NCBI GenBank assembly: GCA_963691705.1
Contig: OY829537.1
Span: forward strand, 38,071,514 to 38,135,513
Direction of reading: 5' to 3'
DNA length: 64,000 nt
Source: Viola odorata
Taxonomy: Eukaryota > Streptophyta > Magnoliopsida > Malpighiales > Violaceae
Positions 32,957-46,089 of the stretch are shown here, piece after piece (positions within the stretch are counted from its first letter, which is position 1; the number at the start of each line of letters is the position of its first letter). A program made the position numbers and the translations under genes. The notes under the pieces were generated by a model. The model did not search any database, was not told the origin of the DNA, and was given only the letters and a program-made list of their open reading frames with translations.

Positions 32957-35375
32957 ATGGCTTCTGCTTCATCTTTGCTGTTTCCACTAAGTAAGTTCTC
33001 CATCTCTCTGCAGTTCAATGCCATCACACTTATTAATCTCGATTTAAATGTTAATGTCTTCAACTTGCTTGCCATAGTGACCAGAGAATTTCTATGAAAT
33101 TCTTGAACTATACTATTCCTAGACTTGAGTTCTATGTTAAAATGAAAGAAATTCATGTTGGGTATTTTCATTTGTAGTAATTCAGCTGTCTTTTCCCCTC
33201 CACAAAGAAAAATTATTAAACTTTCTCTCTTTCTAGGTTCTGCTCCTGGAAGAAGCTTCTCCGCCAGCCCACGTGGCAGCTCTAGTAATGACAAGGTCCA
33301 TGGTCTTGTAATTGGAAGCTTGAGTTCGGACCATAAAATTAGTAGCACAATGGCAAAAGAATTCAAGGTTGACATGTGCTTGATGAAGAGGAGGGATGTG
33401 ATTGGCCTGGTTTTTGGTGTTTCACTTCTCCTTGTGGACTCATTTGATGCCAATGGTGCTGGCTTGCCCCCAGAAGAAAAGCCAAGACTATGTGACGAAA
33501 AGTGCGAGAGAGAGCTTGAAAATGTATGGTGAGATTACATAGCAACCTTATCTTGCACATCTCCTTTTACCACACTTGAATTGGAGGTTTATTTGAGAAC
33601 CATTTTTACTTAAAAGTAATCTTGTTGTGGAACACGACATTTTCTTTATCGGATCGTTATGCTATAGGTAATCGAGTATGCAGCTGATAATCGGTTCGAC
33701 TTAGCACCAATCACTTGTTCGTGTTGACAATGTTGCTACTGATAATGGCTATAATTTTGTTTATTGAAGATACCGATGGTAACGACTGAGTCCGGGTTGC
33801 AGTACAGAGATATCAAAGTTGGGGCAGGACCTAGCCCTCCCGTTGGTTTTCAGGTGTGTACTCTTGTTACTATGAAGTATAAACTAATCCTGTGATGTAG
33901 TTAAGAACGCAGGGTACTGGCATTAATCTTGGACAGGCTATAAGAAATAGTTTAGTGTCTTCAATTTTAGGAATTAGCTGTTTCGAATTGATGGCCAGTC
34001 TACAGCATCCCTTGGGCCGAAATTAGTTTCGTAAACTTACGTACTTCTTGATTCATTTTGCCCTTATCTCATTTCAGTATCATTCATAATCCCAGGTGGC
34101 TGCCAATTATGTTGCCATGATTCCATCAGGACAAATATTTGATAGGTAAGAGATCAATTTCCCTTGTTTCGCTATGGTGTGTATCTGCAATAATCTGAAT
34201 CCAACACGGAGTCCTCATCATATGTTTCTGTTCTAAACTTCTCTTCCATTTTTCAAGTTCATTGGAGAAGGGACAGCTTTACATATTCCGTGTTGGTTCT
34301 GGTCAGGTAAGCTCCATATGATACCTTATGAATTTTCTTAGTAGTAGTATCTTAGTCCATTTCTGTCACATAAATTTGTGAAGTTCCTCGTTTCGATGTG
34401 AATGTGTAAAGCACTACCTACATTATTCATGGATGGACCACTCTTTGCTCACCAACCTGACAATGCATAGTAGCACCAAACAATGCTAATATTTCTGAAT
34501 GACCATACTTCGGCAAAAATTAACATGGATATTGGGATAGTAGTATCTAAAGAGCAACCATATACTTTCCACTGACAGAAATTTTTATGCTCCTTTGTGA
34601 ATTTATTTCTGCACAGCTTCTGATTTTTAAATTTGAGTGACTAGAATAGGTGATCAAGGGGCTTGATGAAGGGATCTTGAGCATGAAAATTGGAGGAAAG
34701 CGCAGGCTCTACATTCCAGGACCGGTAAGTGTTAGTAGAATTGTTCTGAGTTTTCATTGGAGCTAGAGGAAATGGTAGATCAATGTTACCTTCTTAAAAC
34801 CAGCAATACATGATGAGAATAGTTTCAGGAAAAAATCTTGGACTTCATAGCTTGAGATGCTCCAATTCATTATTTCTAAACATACATCTACCGGCATCAG
34901 CGTTTCTATAATATATATCAAGGTCGTTATCCTTCTAACTAGGTGTAAACCTAATCTACACTATTAAGGCTTGAATTTAGTTAGTCAAAACCCTAATTGG
35001 GCCTTTCATGACTGTCTTCCAAAGTACTTGCAGAATACGGTCCTGAGCTGGCCAAACAAGAAAGAAATTACGTATAATTCCTGGATATTTCATTGAAAAA
35101 ATCTCCCTGGTTTTCTCTTTACCTCCAACTTTTCTGTGTTGCATGCTCGAACGACCATTTCAATCACCTTTGCTTAGATTAATTATTTGGTTGGTGAGGA
35201 AACAACAATGTCCTGAAAACTTAACACTGATATGGTTCATGGTTGTGAATACCAGTTGGCGTTCCCGAAAGGTTTGACGTCAGCTCCAGGAAGGCCGAGG
35301 GTGGCTCCGAATAGTCCTGTGGTTTTCGATGTCAGTTTGGAATACATACCGGGCCTTGAAGTGGACGAAGAGTAA
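32957..35375 (+). CDS. FKBP16-3: FKBP-type peptidyl-prolyl isomerase, thylakoid lumen (FKBP16-3), seven exons
   Basis: Exons 32957-32990, 33237-33523, 33770-33853, 34096-34145, 34258-34306, 34650-34724 and 35256-35375 join in frame to 232 residues with GT-AG introns. The N-terminus is Ser-rich (plastid transit). It is followed by a twin-arginine lumenal signal (MKRRDVIGLVFG, then a hydrophobic stretch ending ANGAG), as in Tat-imported lumenal FKBPs. The mature part has ESGLQYRDIKVG, YVAMIPSGQIFDS, VIKGLDEGILSM, GGKRRLYIP and a conserved C-terminus, matching Arabidopsis FKBP16-3. The role is an immunophilin/chaperone in the thylakoid lumen. The Harbinger element ends 143 bp before the start codon. 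Confidence 0.93.
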
Positions 35376-36180
35376 AAGAGAAGAGTACCACCAGAGAATG
35401 TGAGTTGTTGCAGTGTATGTATGGTATGAATGATTGATTCATTTTTGTTTTGTATTCTTCTAAACCATAGCTGTACAGATTGAAAATATTCTTTCGAGTA
35501 CATTCACTTGCAATTGTGTCCACAAAGTAGGAAGTTTGTGCATCTGTGTTGACTGGGATGCTCTTCCTCGTCGTTAAGTTGGCGGCTAGAGCTTTCAATT
35601 TTGAGAACCACTAAACAACATTTTATTTGTATGGAATTCTCAAATTTACCAATTTAAAAGAGCCGAAATTAAGCCTTCTGGTTTGTAAAATTTCCTCAAT
35701 TTTTTTCCTCTCTTTTTAATATTTAAAATGAGATGTTATTACCGTTACACCGGCGAAAGCAGTGGTAGTTTTTAATCATAATCACACAAATTAAAATAAT
35801 TATTGATTTCGATTACAAATATATTTCACTAATTATCTCTTTTCATCATATTAATTACTTCATTTTAAATTAACCAATATAAAATTAAACTGCTTTAAAT
35901 TGATTGGGTTAAATTTTATAATTTATGTTAAGTATGAAAGTTATAATTAACAAACACTAATTAATTTTTTTGAAGATATGAATATGATATCTAATTATAA
36001 ACAATTTTTTTTATAAAAATGGACAAGTATAAAAAATGTGAGGGAGTAGTTAATTTTTGCTCTTTTATGGACTTGAAAAGAGGGGGTGGGAGGAGACGGT
36101 GATCGGTTAGCGAGGTCAAATATACAGTTGCTACACAGTTTATACATTTGCTAGCTAGCTAGCTTATAATTAATTACTTA
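35376..36180. other. FKBP16-3 3' UTR and intergenic DNA
   Basis: The first 200-250 bp probably hold the FKBP16-3 3' UTR. After that only AT-rich sequence is seen, with a short CTAG repeat (CTAGCTAGCTAGC) near 36150. Confidence 0.5.
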
Positions 36181-36542
36181 ATACTCCCTTCCTCTAAAAA
36201 TATTTGTCATATTTAACTTCGCACACTATTTAAAGAAGTTCAATAATTATTCTGCTCCAACTTTTACCACTATTGTTTCAAATAAAAGCCCCGTCAATTA
36301 CACCCACTCAAATCTAATAAATGATATTTTAAAGTTAGGTACGAGAATTTAGGTAATGAATGATGAGAGTATTTTTAATATTAAATATTTATTTATTTAT
36401 TTTATATTAAATGAATTGACCAATAAGTACTCTTCTCGTTGCTTTATATTGAATAAATTAATCATAAAATATCTAAAAAATTACAAAACGTCATCAAATT
36501 TTTTAACCTAATATGTCATTTAAAAGAATCCGGAAGGATTAT
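36181..36542. mobile_element. Probable Stowaway-type MITE, degenerate
   Basis: The left end TACTCCCTTCC continues into a stretch with TTGTCATATTTAA. The right end is the complement of TAATCCTTCCGGATTC with a matching TGACATATT further in. The ends are similar but not perfect. Confidence 0.5.
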
Positions 36543-37357
36543 TAGGAGATAAAATAAAAACAACAACAATAATTGAATGGTAATAATGCTGGAAAGTACT
36601 AAATTAAAAGTTTGATGGGACAAACATTTTGAAACCGACAAAAAAAACCAATAAATACATTTTGCGACAAAGGGAAGTTCTCTCCCTAATTTTAAAAAAA
36701 AAAAAAACCGAATAATCAAGAAAAGAAAACCCAATTAAAGTAAGTGGATTACCTATTTTGACAGTTTTTGCAAGAAAAATCAAGAATATTATATGAAAGT
36801 ATATAGGAATTCTTTTGAAGAATCCCATTAACAACTTTTTCTTTTACCAACTGCGCGGGGGATATTCTCGTTAGAAAAAATTAAATTAGCGTTTGATTTA
36901 CGAAATATTGGTCCGGTCCATGAGCCAATTAATGTAGCGGTTAAGTAGAGAAAAATTTATTCTCTTAATCCATTGAAGAAATCTTGAGCAGGAAGAAAAC
37001 TAAATTCTCTAATAGTTAATTTTCTGGTACAAATTAAGAAAATCAATTATTCCATAGAGGGATGAGTAGGTAAACAAGTGAACGGTCAAGGAATAAAAGG
37101 TTGTGTTTGATATAAATCCATAAATATATATTACTCCTAGTCAAAAATAGTTTAAATAGAGAAATTATTTGATAAATTCGATATATATATATATAGTTTT
37201 ACGTTCGTTTACTCATAGAAACACACGAGATCTATATTTGACTTATTTTTAAGAGATTAAAGATAGGTCCATACTTGTTGATTTATACAATGAGTGAGTA
37301 CGAGGTACAAATGTAGAGCTACAAAAGAATACTATATATTATAATCAATAATAAACG
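36543..37357. other. AT-rich intergenic region
   Basis: No gene or repeat is supported. The last nine bases, TAATAAACG (37349-37357), are the target-site copy of the MULE that follows. Confidence 0.5.
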
Positions 37358-38799
37358 GAGACAATTCCCAAAAGATGACACGTAGAAATCTTTATTATCA
37401 AAACAGGGTAGTTTTAAATTAAATTATCAAAATAGGGTAGTTTGTGCCATGTAGGATCCATATTACCATTACACTAATACATGTCATCAATTTCTTTTAA
37501 ATTTACTTATTAATTAATTATTTTTCTTTTTCTTGTTCACTTCATCCTCTTCATCTCCTACCTCCATCTCCAATCTCCGCCCCATTCTCCTCCATCGCCC
37601 TTAACCACCGCGCCACCACCTCCAAGGTGCTCACTATCGATCAATCCTTTCATCTCGAATAACCACGGCAAGACTCAACAAGAATAGCACACAATTATGA
37701 GACTCAAAGAGGCAAAAGAAGGAACTGAAATGCAAACAAGACTCAGGAAATGCAAGTTACAGCTGCTGGAAATTAAAGAAGAAATTTGCAGTTGTGTTTC
37801 TTTTGTGTTTTTTCTTGTGTATCAACAAAAGAGACAATTTGTGTAAGTGAGTGATTGCAAGGCCATGGAAGAGAGGAAAATTAATGGCTGCTGATTTTAA
37901 ATACAAAATACATGAATTTAGATGACAGGAGTGGATCAAACACAAGTTTTTCTTCAACCAGCTCAAGAACGCTCAAGAACACTTTGAATTTTCTTGGCTG
38001 GAAAATTCAAATTTGTTTCCGGAATGGAAAAACAAATATGAAATCAAATACTCTTGACTCTAAACACTTTGTAAGACTCAGCACAATAAAATTCAACCAA
38101 GCAAGAAGAAGAAAATTCGGTTAAAAAGGTAAAGAAATTTTGACAGCTTGATGAACACCAAGAACACCAAAAATCTGAAAAATTACAACTCTCAAATTTG
38201 GTGCTCAAATGGTTTAATTTCTCCACAAAAAACTCAGCAACTCAAGACAATCACTAACAACACAATAATAGAGGTTTTCAACCAGAAATTTTGACTCGAT
38301 TTTGATAGGATGCAAAAGACCCAAAATCTAGCTTGTGTTTCCAGTAAAAAAAACCATTCCAAACCCTAGAATTAACGGTGGGGATTTGGATGGAAGAGCC
38401 GGCGTATGCTCGCCAGATTCGGGAATCGACACGGCGAAGGAGCTCCCCTGACGGCGGGTTGGGCGACGACGGTAGCATTGGTTAGTTAGTTAATTGGAGA
38501 TCTCAAAAAAGAGGAGAGAAAGAGAGGGAGGGGAGCTGGTGTTGAGGAAAGAGTCGTGCGGAGGGTGCGTGAGCACCTTGGAGGAGGTGGCGCGGTGGTT
38601 GGGGGCGGTGGAGGAGCGAGAAAAAGAAAAATAATTAATTAATAAGTAAATTTAAAAGAAATTGATGACTTGCATTGTATTAGTGTAATGGTAATATTAA
38701 TCCTACATGGCACAAACTACCCTATTTTAGTAATTAAGTTTAAAACTACCCTATTTTGAGAATAAAGATTTCTAAGTGGCATATTTTGGGAATTGTCTC
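37358..38799. mobile_element. Non-autonomous MULE with long inverted repeats and 9-bp target duplication
   Basis: The ends GAGACAATTCCCAAAA are inverted at 37358 and 38799 and extend to long inverted repeats (37358-37634 and 38569-38799). The left copy has an extra segment of about 50 bp. TAATAAACG is directly repeated at 37349-37357 and 38800-38808. A 9-bp duplication and TIRs longer than 200 bp are diagnostic of Mutator-like elements. No transposase is present. The 930-bp centre has no recognised gene, though a GC-richer patch at 38380-38470 could be captured sequence. Confidence 0.93.
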
Positions 38800-38820
38800 T
38801 AATAAACGTCTAAACTGAAA

Positions 38821-39549
38821 TACTCCCTCCGATAAATAATAACTGACGTTTCAGAATAGTAAGTAAAATTAAGCCAATAATTGATTTACCAATTCTGCCC
38901 CTTATTCACTCCCAAATTTAAGAACATGTCATTCTCTCTCTCTTTCGACACAACCCTGATCTCTATTACCACCAACCATCACCAAATCCATCTCCACCAT
39001 AAACTAAAATCGACCTAAGAAAAAGATCAAATTTTTAGAAATGAAAATAAACAATGAATCAAAACATGAAGAAAAAAAACAGAATAAAGGGATCTAAACA
39101 TGAGATAGAAGAGATGGGTCTTGACCCAGTTATTCCAAGAATGCCCTTTAATTTTTAATCTGGAACATGTCATTCTCTCTCTCTTGTTGCTCCTGTTCTT
39201 TCTAATTTTTAATTTAGTTTCACTATTATTATTTTTTTAAATAAAAGAGAGAAGATTTCTAGATCTGAGATGATTGTGTATGTTGATGACATGATTTCTA
39301 AATCTGAGACGATGAGATGTTGTTGTTGTGTATGTTGATGGAAACGGAGAGAGATTGAGATGATTCTAGATTTACCGTGTTGTGGCTCCAATGTGGTGGT
39401 GGGTGTGAATGGAAAAGAGGAAGATGGGATGAGGGTAGCCGTAAAGTTATCAAATAGATGGAATTTTTGCTTTGAAAAATGAGAACATCAACTAATTCGG
39501 GACAAGGATTCAGTAGGAAAGCGTCAAGTATTATTTGACAGAGGAAGTA
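38821..39549. mobile_element. Stowaway/Tc1-mariner-type non-autonomous element
   Basis: The left end TACTCCCTCCGATAAATAAT and the complement of the right end TACTTCCTCTGTCAAATAAT agree, and both continue to a TGACG motif. TA is present at both edges. At 729 bp it is long for a MITE. It begins 12 bp after the MULE target duplication. Confidence 0.75.
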
Positions 39550-39986
39550 AAAAAAAAAGGGAGTTTAAGCACCAAAACCTAGGGTTAAGTTTGGAATAAA
39601 CTGAAAATTTATTATTTGAAAAAGATGACAACTGAAGACTTTAGAGTCAATGATGAGATCATTTGATGTGAAATTTAGCTGATCTAAGTGAACATATTGG
39701 AAATCAACAATATTATATGAATATATTGGAATTTAAATTTGATTTAAAAGTAAAATCAAAAGTTACATTCTATGTGGTGTAATTAATTCCATGAGATAAA
39801 GGCTCGTGAACATTTTGTTCGAGGTAAATGTTAAGTTTAATTTATCTAATGAAAAAAGAAGAATCTTAAATTAAGAAACGGGACAACAAATTGAGAATAT
39901 AATTTGTGTGGTTCAGTTTAGGTTGAGTTCATCAAATTTGTACTTGTATTTATATTACACTAGCAAATTGGACCTCGTTGTGAGAT
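39550..39986. other. AT-rich intergenic region
   Basis: Nothing recognised. Confidence 0.5.
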
Positions 39987-39989
39987 TAA

Positions 39990-40982
39990 GGTAGCGTTTG
40001 GTTGGTGGAATCAGGAAGGAAAGTAACTCGGGAATCTGAGATTTCGAGCTTTATTGCGTTTGGTTGCGACAAGGAATCACTCTCCCCCGGAATCCAACTT
40101 TCCTTGACTGCTTTGACTTTCCCAAAAATGAGGGAAAGTGATTCCTTAACTAGGGGGTGAGGAGAGTGATTCCCCCTTACAGGGAAAGTAATTTTTTTGG
40201 TTAAATGACATATTTATCCAAAACTAATTATAAAAAATTAACCTAATAAAGCATCTTCTTCCTTCTCTATTTTCTAAAACTTCGCCAAATTATATTAATT
40301 ACACAAAAAATATATTAATTACACAAAAATTATAATTAATTACATCAAAATTATAATAAATACATCAAAATTATATTAATTACATCAAAATTATAATAAT
40401 CACATAAAAAATACATAGTAATGATGTAAATAATAATGTGTAGAAGAAAGTACGGTTAGAAACAGGAATAAATCATCCAAGAAATCCCTATCCTAAATTT
40501 GTCTATTGTTGCAATTATATATTTTTTGCATTGCTAGAACAATATGTGTCATACTTTGCTATAATTTTCAAAGACTCTAATACGAAGGTTGTCATTTGTC
40601 ATGTTCTTTAACCTGCAAAAAACCATAGTCATAAAACAAACTCATTTGATATTTTAATTGTTGAAAGATAGATAATTAAATAGAGAGAAAGTCTAACGTG
40701 TTTAGAGGAAACTGTGTAACACAATATATATAGAAAAGAATAATTAGACACCTAACAAGATAACAAAAAATACCTAACAAAAGGATAAAATAGTCTTTCT
40801 TTTTTACTTTCCTTGAGGATTCCCAAATACAAAACAAACACAATAATGTTACTTTCCCAGAAATCTTAAATCTCAACCAAACACAAAAAATTGGCATTCC
40901 CCTCAATCACTTTCTCAGGTATCACTCTCCCGGGAGAGTGATTTCAAGGGGGAAAGTAGCATTCCGTGAACCAAACGCTACC
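39990..40982. mobile_element. Harbinger/Tourist-type non-autonomous element with TAA duplication
   Basis: Inverted ends GGTAGCGTTTGGTT and AACCAAACGCTACC are perfect over 14 bp, with TAA on both sides (39987-39989 and 40983-40985). The sub-terminal parts are also partly inverted (AAGTGATTCC and CTCTCCC patterns). No transposase is visible. Confidence 0.85.
40291..40410. repeat. AT-rich minisatellite
   Basis: About six units of roughly 20-23 bp built on ATTATATTAATTACATCAAA, inside the Harbinger-type element. Confidence 0.8.
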
Positions 40983-40985
40983 TAA

Positions 40986-41669
40986 GTTTAGAATTTAAAT
41001 AAAGATCACTCACAATCATGGTAGACTGCATATATAAAGATTATTAAAATGAGTAATTTTTTAGTTCAATTAAATTTATAAACATATAAAAAATATATAA
41101 AATTCTAAAAATATATGGTTGCAATTGATTTTTTTACAAATTTAGGAACAAATTAAGCATTTATGAGTTTGATTGCAAACCTCTTAAAAAATGACTATGA
41201 ATTAATCAATTGGAAGTTTAATTGGAAAATTTTATAAAAAGGGAATACATTAATTAGTCAACAAATAATTTTTTTTAAATAATAATTTAATCAACAAGTA
41301 AAAGGATTAAAAGAATATCGTGAATAAATTAATTATTTTGGTTTCAAATGCAAATGTTTTTTTTGAACTATAGTAATACAGGAACTAAATTAATCATTTA
41401 TAAGTTTGATTGGATTTTTTTTTACAAAAAGGGATTAAATTAAACGCCGTGTTAAGTTTGATTGGAAGTCTTTTATAAACAAGAAAATTAAATTAATAAT
41501 TTATGGGTGTTAATTGGAAATATTTTATGAATACAGATATTAAACTAATTATATAAAAATTTCATTTGAAATATTTTACCAATTAATTAATAAATAAAAA
41601 TTTTATTTTAAAAAGAAAAAGGAGGCGTGGAACCATTTTCTACGGTGCCAAGCAAAAGTCATTTCACTT
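40986..41669. other. AT-rich region with a diffuse repeat
   Basis: The phrase AAGTTTGATTGGA with variants recurs about every 55-65 bp between 41160 and 41530. The same style of sequence occurs at 44740-44880. The trailing GGCGTGGAACCATTTT region (41630) resembles 44935-44960. Probably remains of an old repeat family. Confidence 0.4.
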
Positions 41670-42642
41670 TATGGATGACAATTCCGCCTTCGAATATTCA
41701 TATCCGTCCAATACCTGCAATTGTGGGTGAGTATTACTCATACATTGCGGGTACGGGGTATGGATGTGGATATGTATAGTGTCTACCCGTTCCAATACCC
41801 GTACTAAATATATATATATAATATTTTAATATATAATTAATTCAATATATTAGGGGTGGGCAAAATTTCTGTTACCCAAAATTCCAATTTTCCGTTCCGA
41901 ATTTTTTTTAAATTTCGGATCAAAAATTTCCGGTATCGAAAATTTTAGATTGGAAAGGTAATACTCGAAATGGGATCTAGTAAGAAAATTTTGGGTATTC
42001 AAAATTTCCTAAAATTTTCACCTAACCTTATCATTTCAAGTCCTTCCCTCAAATCATCACCACTCTCAATCCCTCACCCTCACCGCATCACCACCTCAAT
42101 CACCATCTCCCGCTGTCCTCACCCTCACCATATCACCACCTCTCGGCCACCATCCACCGTCGCCAATCATCATCTCTCTCTCTTCAGCACCGCACCATCC
42201 TTTTCCCTCACCGTCGAATCACCATCACCGTAGCACCATCCCTCTTTCCTCACCGTTGAATTACCATCTCTCATTCTCAATTTCACCATCACCGATTCCC
42301 TCCCTCTCTTTCGGCAGCCACGTAAGCACAGGAGTTGCTATTTTTTTTATTAAATTGCATTTTCTTATGAATTATTATTTCTTTGTTGAATTATTATGGA
42401 TTATCATGTTGGATTAGTGTATCATATTATTGTGTGGTATTATTATTAAATTAGATTGATTTTTTATACATTAATTTGATTGAAATTTGAAACTCAACCA
42501 AATTTGGGGGTATCCGCGGGTACAATTACTCTTCCTTTACCCGCTCTATATGGATGCGAGTGCGAATATGAATTATCCACAATTTTACAGGTGCGGATAT
42601 GAATAGTGCTTACCCGCCTCATACCCACCCATTGCCATCCCT
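41670..42642. mobile_element. Possible hAT-type MITE
   Basis: The right end is the complement of TAGGGATGGCAATGGG and the left end TATGGATGACAATTCCG is a weak match. Both sub-ends contain CGGATATGAATA or ATACCCG-type repeats in opposite orientation. No target duplication is visible. A His/Pro-rich frame inside (41970-42233) is low complexity. Confidence 0.4.
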
Positions 42643-42955
42643 AATTATAATTAATGTAAGTCATTTTGGTTGGAACGGTTGAGGGGTGAGACTTTAAAAC
42701 TCTAAGGTTAAAATTTGTTTATTTGAGAAAAAAAAACATTTATATTTTACAGGGTAAATTACCCACACAAAAAAATATCTTTAGCACCCAACTAGTTTAA
42801 ATCTATGCAAATTAATTTAATATTTTCTCAAAATTCAATTAATCTGTACGGATTTAAACCATTGGAGTCTAGGTGGAAGATTTTAGTAAATTATTAAAAA
42901 AAAATTATAGCTAATTTAAGTTCTGTCCTGTAAATAAAATGCATAATTTTTTATT

Positions 42956-43122
42956 TATACACAATGTACACCTTTTTTAATTAAAATAATTCAAATTAAA
43001 TCAAAAAACTCTAAGTCGGTAGGTAGGTGGATTTAGAGGATTTTGTTTTTCTTCAGAAAAAAAATTAAAAACACTGAAAGTATTATTTTAATATAAAAGG
43101 GTATACATTGCATGTAAACAAA
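42956..43122. repeat. Imperfect inverted repeat
   Basis: TACACAATGTACACC followed by a T/A run at the left pairs with an A/T run and GGTATACATTGCATGTA at the right, forming arms of about 40 bp. It may be a small MITE. Confidence 0.45.
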
Positions 43123-43450
43123 GTTCATTTTTTCTTTTTAGCCTAGGTTTTTTTTTTGGAAGAAATCTCCATAGGGAATCAATCAATTCTCGTAAATTCT
43201 TAATCAGACATCCATAGGAATTGGTATAATTGTCAAAATCAAATTAAGAAAAAAGAGAAAAAGAAATAAACTGCATTAATTAATTATATTTTCATTAAGG
43301 TAATTTAATAGAAAGTTACAGAAAGGGAAATGGTACATTAAAGCTGTTTGGAAGTTTTTGTCGTACGTACATTGCATTTGAAGGACATATATTAATTGTG
43401 TAAGATGGGAAATGGCTTTCGCTCAGTGGCTAGTTAATCTCACTAACATC

Positions 43451-43714
43451 TACTCCCTCTGGTCCGAAATGTATGACTTTCTCGCATCCCAATATTTAGT
43501 AAGGAACGCATATCGAGGAAATCAGATGAGGCACTATTTGACCCCAAAAAATTCCGTACTTTTTTTCAAACGTACGTTAATCCTTAACGTACTTCTGAGA
43601 AAAAATTCGGGGCAAAATTGTCTCAAATAGTGACTGTTCCGGCCGTCTTAAGATACATTCCGAAACAGTAAAAATAAGTACTAAAACGTCATACATTTCG
43701 GACCAGAGGAAGTA
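43451..43714. mobile_element. Stowaway MITE with well-preserved ends
   Basis: TACTCCCTCTGGTCCGAAAT at the left and its near-perfect complement, ending GAGGAAGTA, at the right; the pairing continues inward through GTATGACTTT and AAACGTCATAC. TA is at both edges. 264 bp. Confidence 0.88.
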
Positions 43715-44065
43715 CTAACAATCAATTTTCCTCTCCTACCTCGAGAATGGTAGGCTAACCATCATAACAAGACACACGTACGTCTTCATTTAATTAAGCC
43801 AAATATAAGCAACAATTATTAAAGTCTATATTTTAATATTATAATTCGTAAAATAATTACATTTTGTGAGCAAATACATGAATATCTTCTCATAAATATT
43901 AGTAAGAGTTATTTTATATAGATCCATTTTTAGTATAAATAGTCAACACTTTTATTTCGAAATATATTGTTAACTAAATAATTTAAAAATTCTATATCTA
44001 TTTTTTAATGTATACCTATGAGTCAGGAATTTAAAATTAATACACTTACATAGTAACTTATATAT

Positions 44066-44322
44066 TACTCCCTTCGGATTATTTTACATTAATGATGTTT
44101 TAGCCTAAAAAAATTGGTTTCAAATAAATAACGTTTTGCAATTTTTTAAATACTTTATGATTAATTTATTCAATATAAAGGAGAAAAATGAGTGCTTATT
44201 GATTAGTGTATTTAATATAGAAGAGAGAGATGATTATTTAATATTAAAATACTCTCATCAATTATTATCTTAATTCTCGTGCTCGGTTTCAAAACGTTAT
44301 TTATTGGAGTTCGAAGGGAGTA
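44066..44322. mobile_element. Stowaway MITE
   Basis: TACTCCCTTCGGATTATTTT at the left and the complement of TACTCCCTTCGAACTCCAAT at the right. Sub-terminal AAATAACGTTTTG and AAAACGTTATTT are also inverted. 257 bp. Confidence 0.8.
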
Positions 44323-45527
44323 GTTTATAGAGAAAATGAACCAATATATATTAATCTTTTTGTGGGGGAAAAATTAATAACAAATAACTAATATGGACTA
44401 TTTTTTTAACCAGTCCTGAATATGCCACTGCCAACATGGGGAGTTAATTTGGTGTTTATAGACGAAAGTGAGATTCTAACATGAATTTAAATCCTTACTA
44501 ATGCTTTGCCGCCATCAAACAACGAATAAGCTACTTGCTCATTACTGTTAATTTTGTGTATTATTATATAATTTAGTTGTTGGTCATCAATTTAGAAATA
44601 TTTGTTAATTTAACAGGTAATAACGTTAAAATACGTTGGTTATAGTACCTAAAAACCAATAATTTATCAAAGTTTTCACTTCTACCTCAATCATTTTATA
44701 TATATATACTAGCAATTTGTACCCGACATTATGCGGATGAGTTTTGATCAAATTTTTTTACGAATACGAAACTAAACTAATTATATAAAGATATAATTAA
44801 AAAAAATTAATGAATACTCAAATTAAATTTATCATTTAGAGATATAATTGAAAAATTAAGTAATAAGTAATTGTTTAAAAAAGAAAAGAAAAGAAAAAAA
44901 CTAAAAAGAGTTGACGTGAGCTAAAATTGGCACGGAACCAAAAGCTACCGTGACACTTTCACTACAGCTGTTCCATTCCGTTATATAAGTATGAAGAATA
45001 TCTCTGTATTTATTTATTTATGTATAAAAGTGTTAATAATTTTTATTAAATTTTTAAATTTATTATTTAACCCTTAATGAAAGAGATATTTTTATCTAAG
45101 GCTAAAATAAATTTAACTTTTATTTAAACTCTTTTTTTTCCATATCGACGTTAACATGGATTTTTATTCACGAGGTCACTCTTAGTGGCGAAGCCTCCTT
45201 TGGGGGGCATGGCACCCAATTTGTTTTTTTTATTTTTTCCACAATATATTTTAAATTTTTATATTTTCTAAAAAAGTATCATATCCCTCAATTTTATGTT
45301 ATTGCGTAATAACCTTTAAAATTTTAAGTATTTTTTTTATCAATAAACCTATATTTTTCCTCATAAACAAAGAAATATCCTATTTGGTCCATCACATTTT
45401 TTATTATTGTATAATGACCCTTAAAGTTTCAAAATTTTCTTATCAACTCACCATATTTCATCTCTCGAAAAATTGTACATACTGTTTGCCTCCCCTCCCC
45501 CAAAAATAATAAAAATAAATAAATAAA
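44323..45527. other. AT-rich intergenic region
   Basis: No gene. It includes the second diffuse-repeat patch noted at 44740-44880. Confidence 0.45.
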
Positions 45528-46069
45528 GGGTAATAGGTACCCATGTACTTTTGGTCAATGACAAAACACCCCCTAGACTTTTAATTTTTTTATTTCAGCC
45601 CTGAACTATTTTTTTGGGTGCAACCTACCACTTATGTTAGTTTTTTCATCAAGTCACTTATGGACACATGTACGTCATTATACAACCAATCTCTCCATTT
45701 CCCTTTTTTTTTCTTCCTAACTCTCAAAATGTCATTTCTTAACTCCTATTTCTCTTTATTATCTGTTTTTTTCTTCCACCTTTTAATTTTAAAATTTTCA
45801 TTATTTTAGTGAGGAAGATGAATATTGTAATAAAATTAATAATATGAATGATATTCTTTTTTTTATTTTTTACATTATTGTATCAATTTTTACGTTATTT
45901 ATTACCTATGGACGAGAAGGTGTAGTAAATCGTTAATAAACTTGACAAAAAAACAAACAGAAGGGGAAGATTGCACCCAAAAACTAGTTTAGGGGTGAAA
46001 TCAAAATTAAAAATCCATAAGGTTTTACTATTGACCAATAGTATAAGGGAACCCTAAAATAAATCACCC
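45528..46069. mobile_element. Element with about 95-bp terminal inverted repeats
   Basis: The left arm (45528-45625) and the complement of the right arm (45970-46069) share TTGGTCAATG or TTGGTCAATAG, TTTTTAATTTT, CCCTGAACTA or CCCTAAACTA and TTTGGGTGCAA. I see no matching target duplication, so the class is open (possibly MULE-like). Confidence 0.65.
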
Positions 46070-46089
46070 TACCTTCGCTACCCGTCCAT

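Noticed and set aside
32821..33453. 210-codon minus-strand frame
   Set aside because: It is the complement of FKBP16-3 exon 1, intron 1 and exon 2, whose splicing and homology are clear.
41970..42233. His/Pro/Ser-rich 87-codon protein
   Set aside because: Low-complexity CATCACC-type DNA within a possible MITE; no start context or homology.
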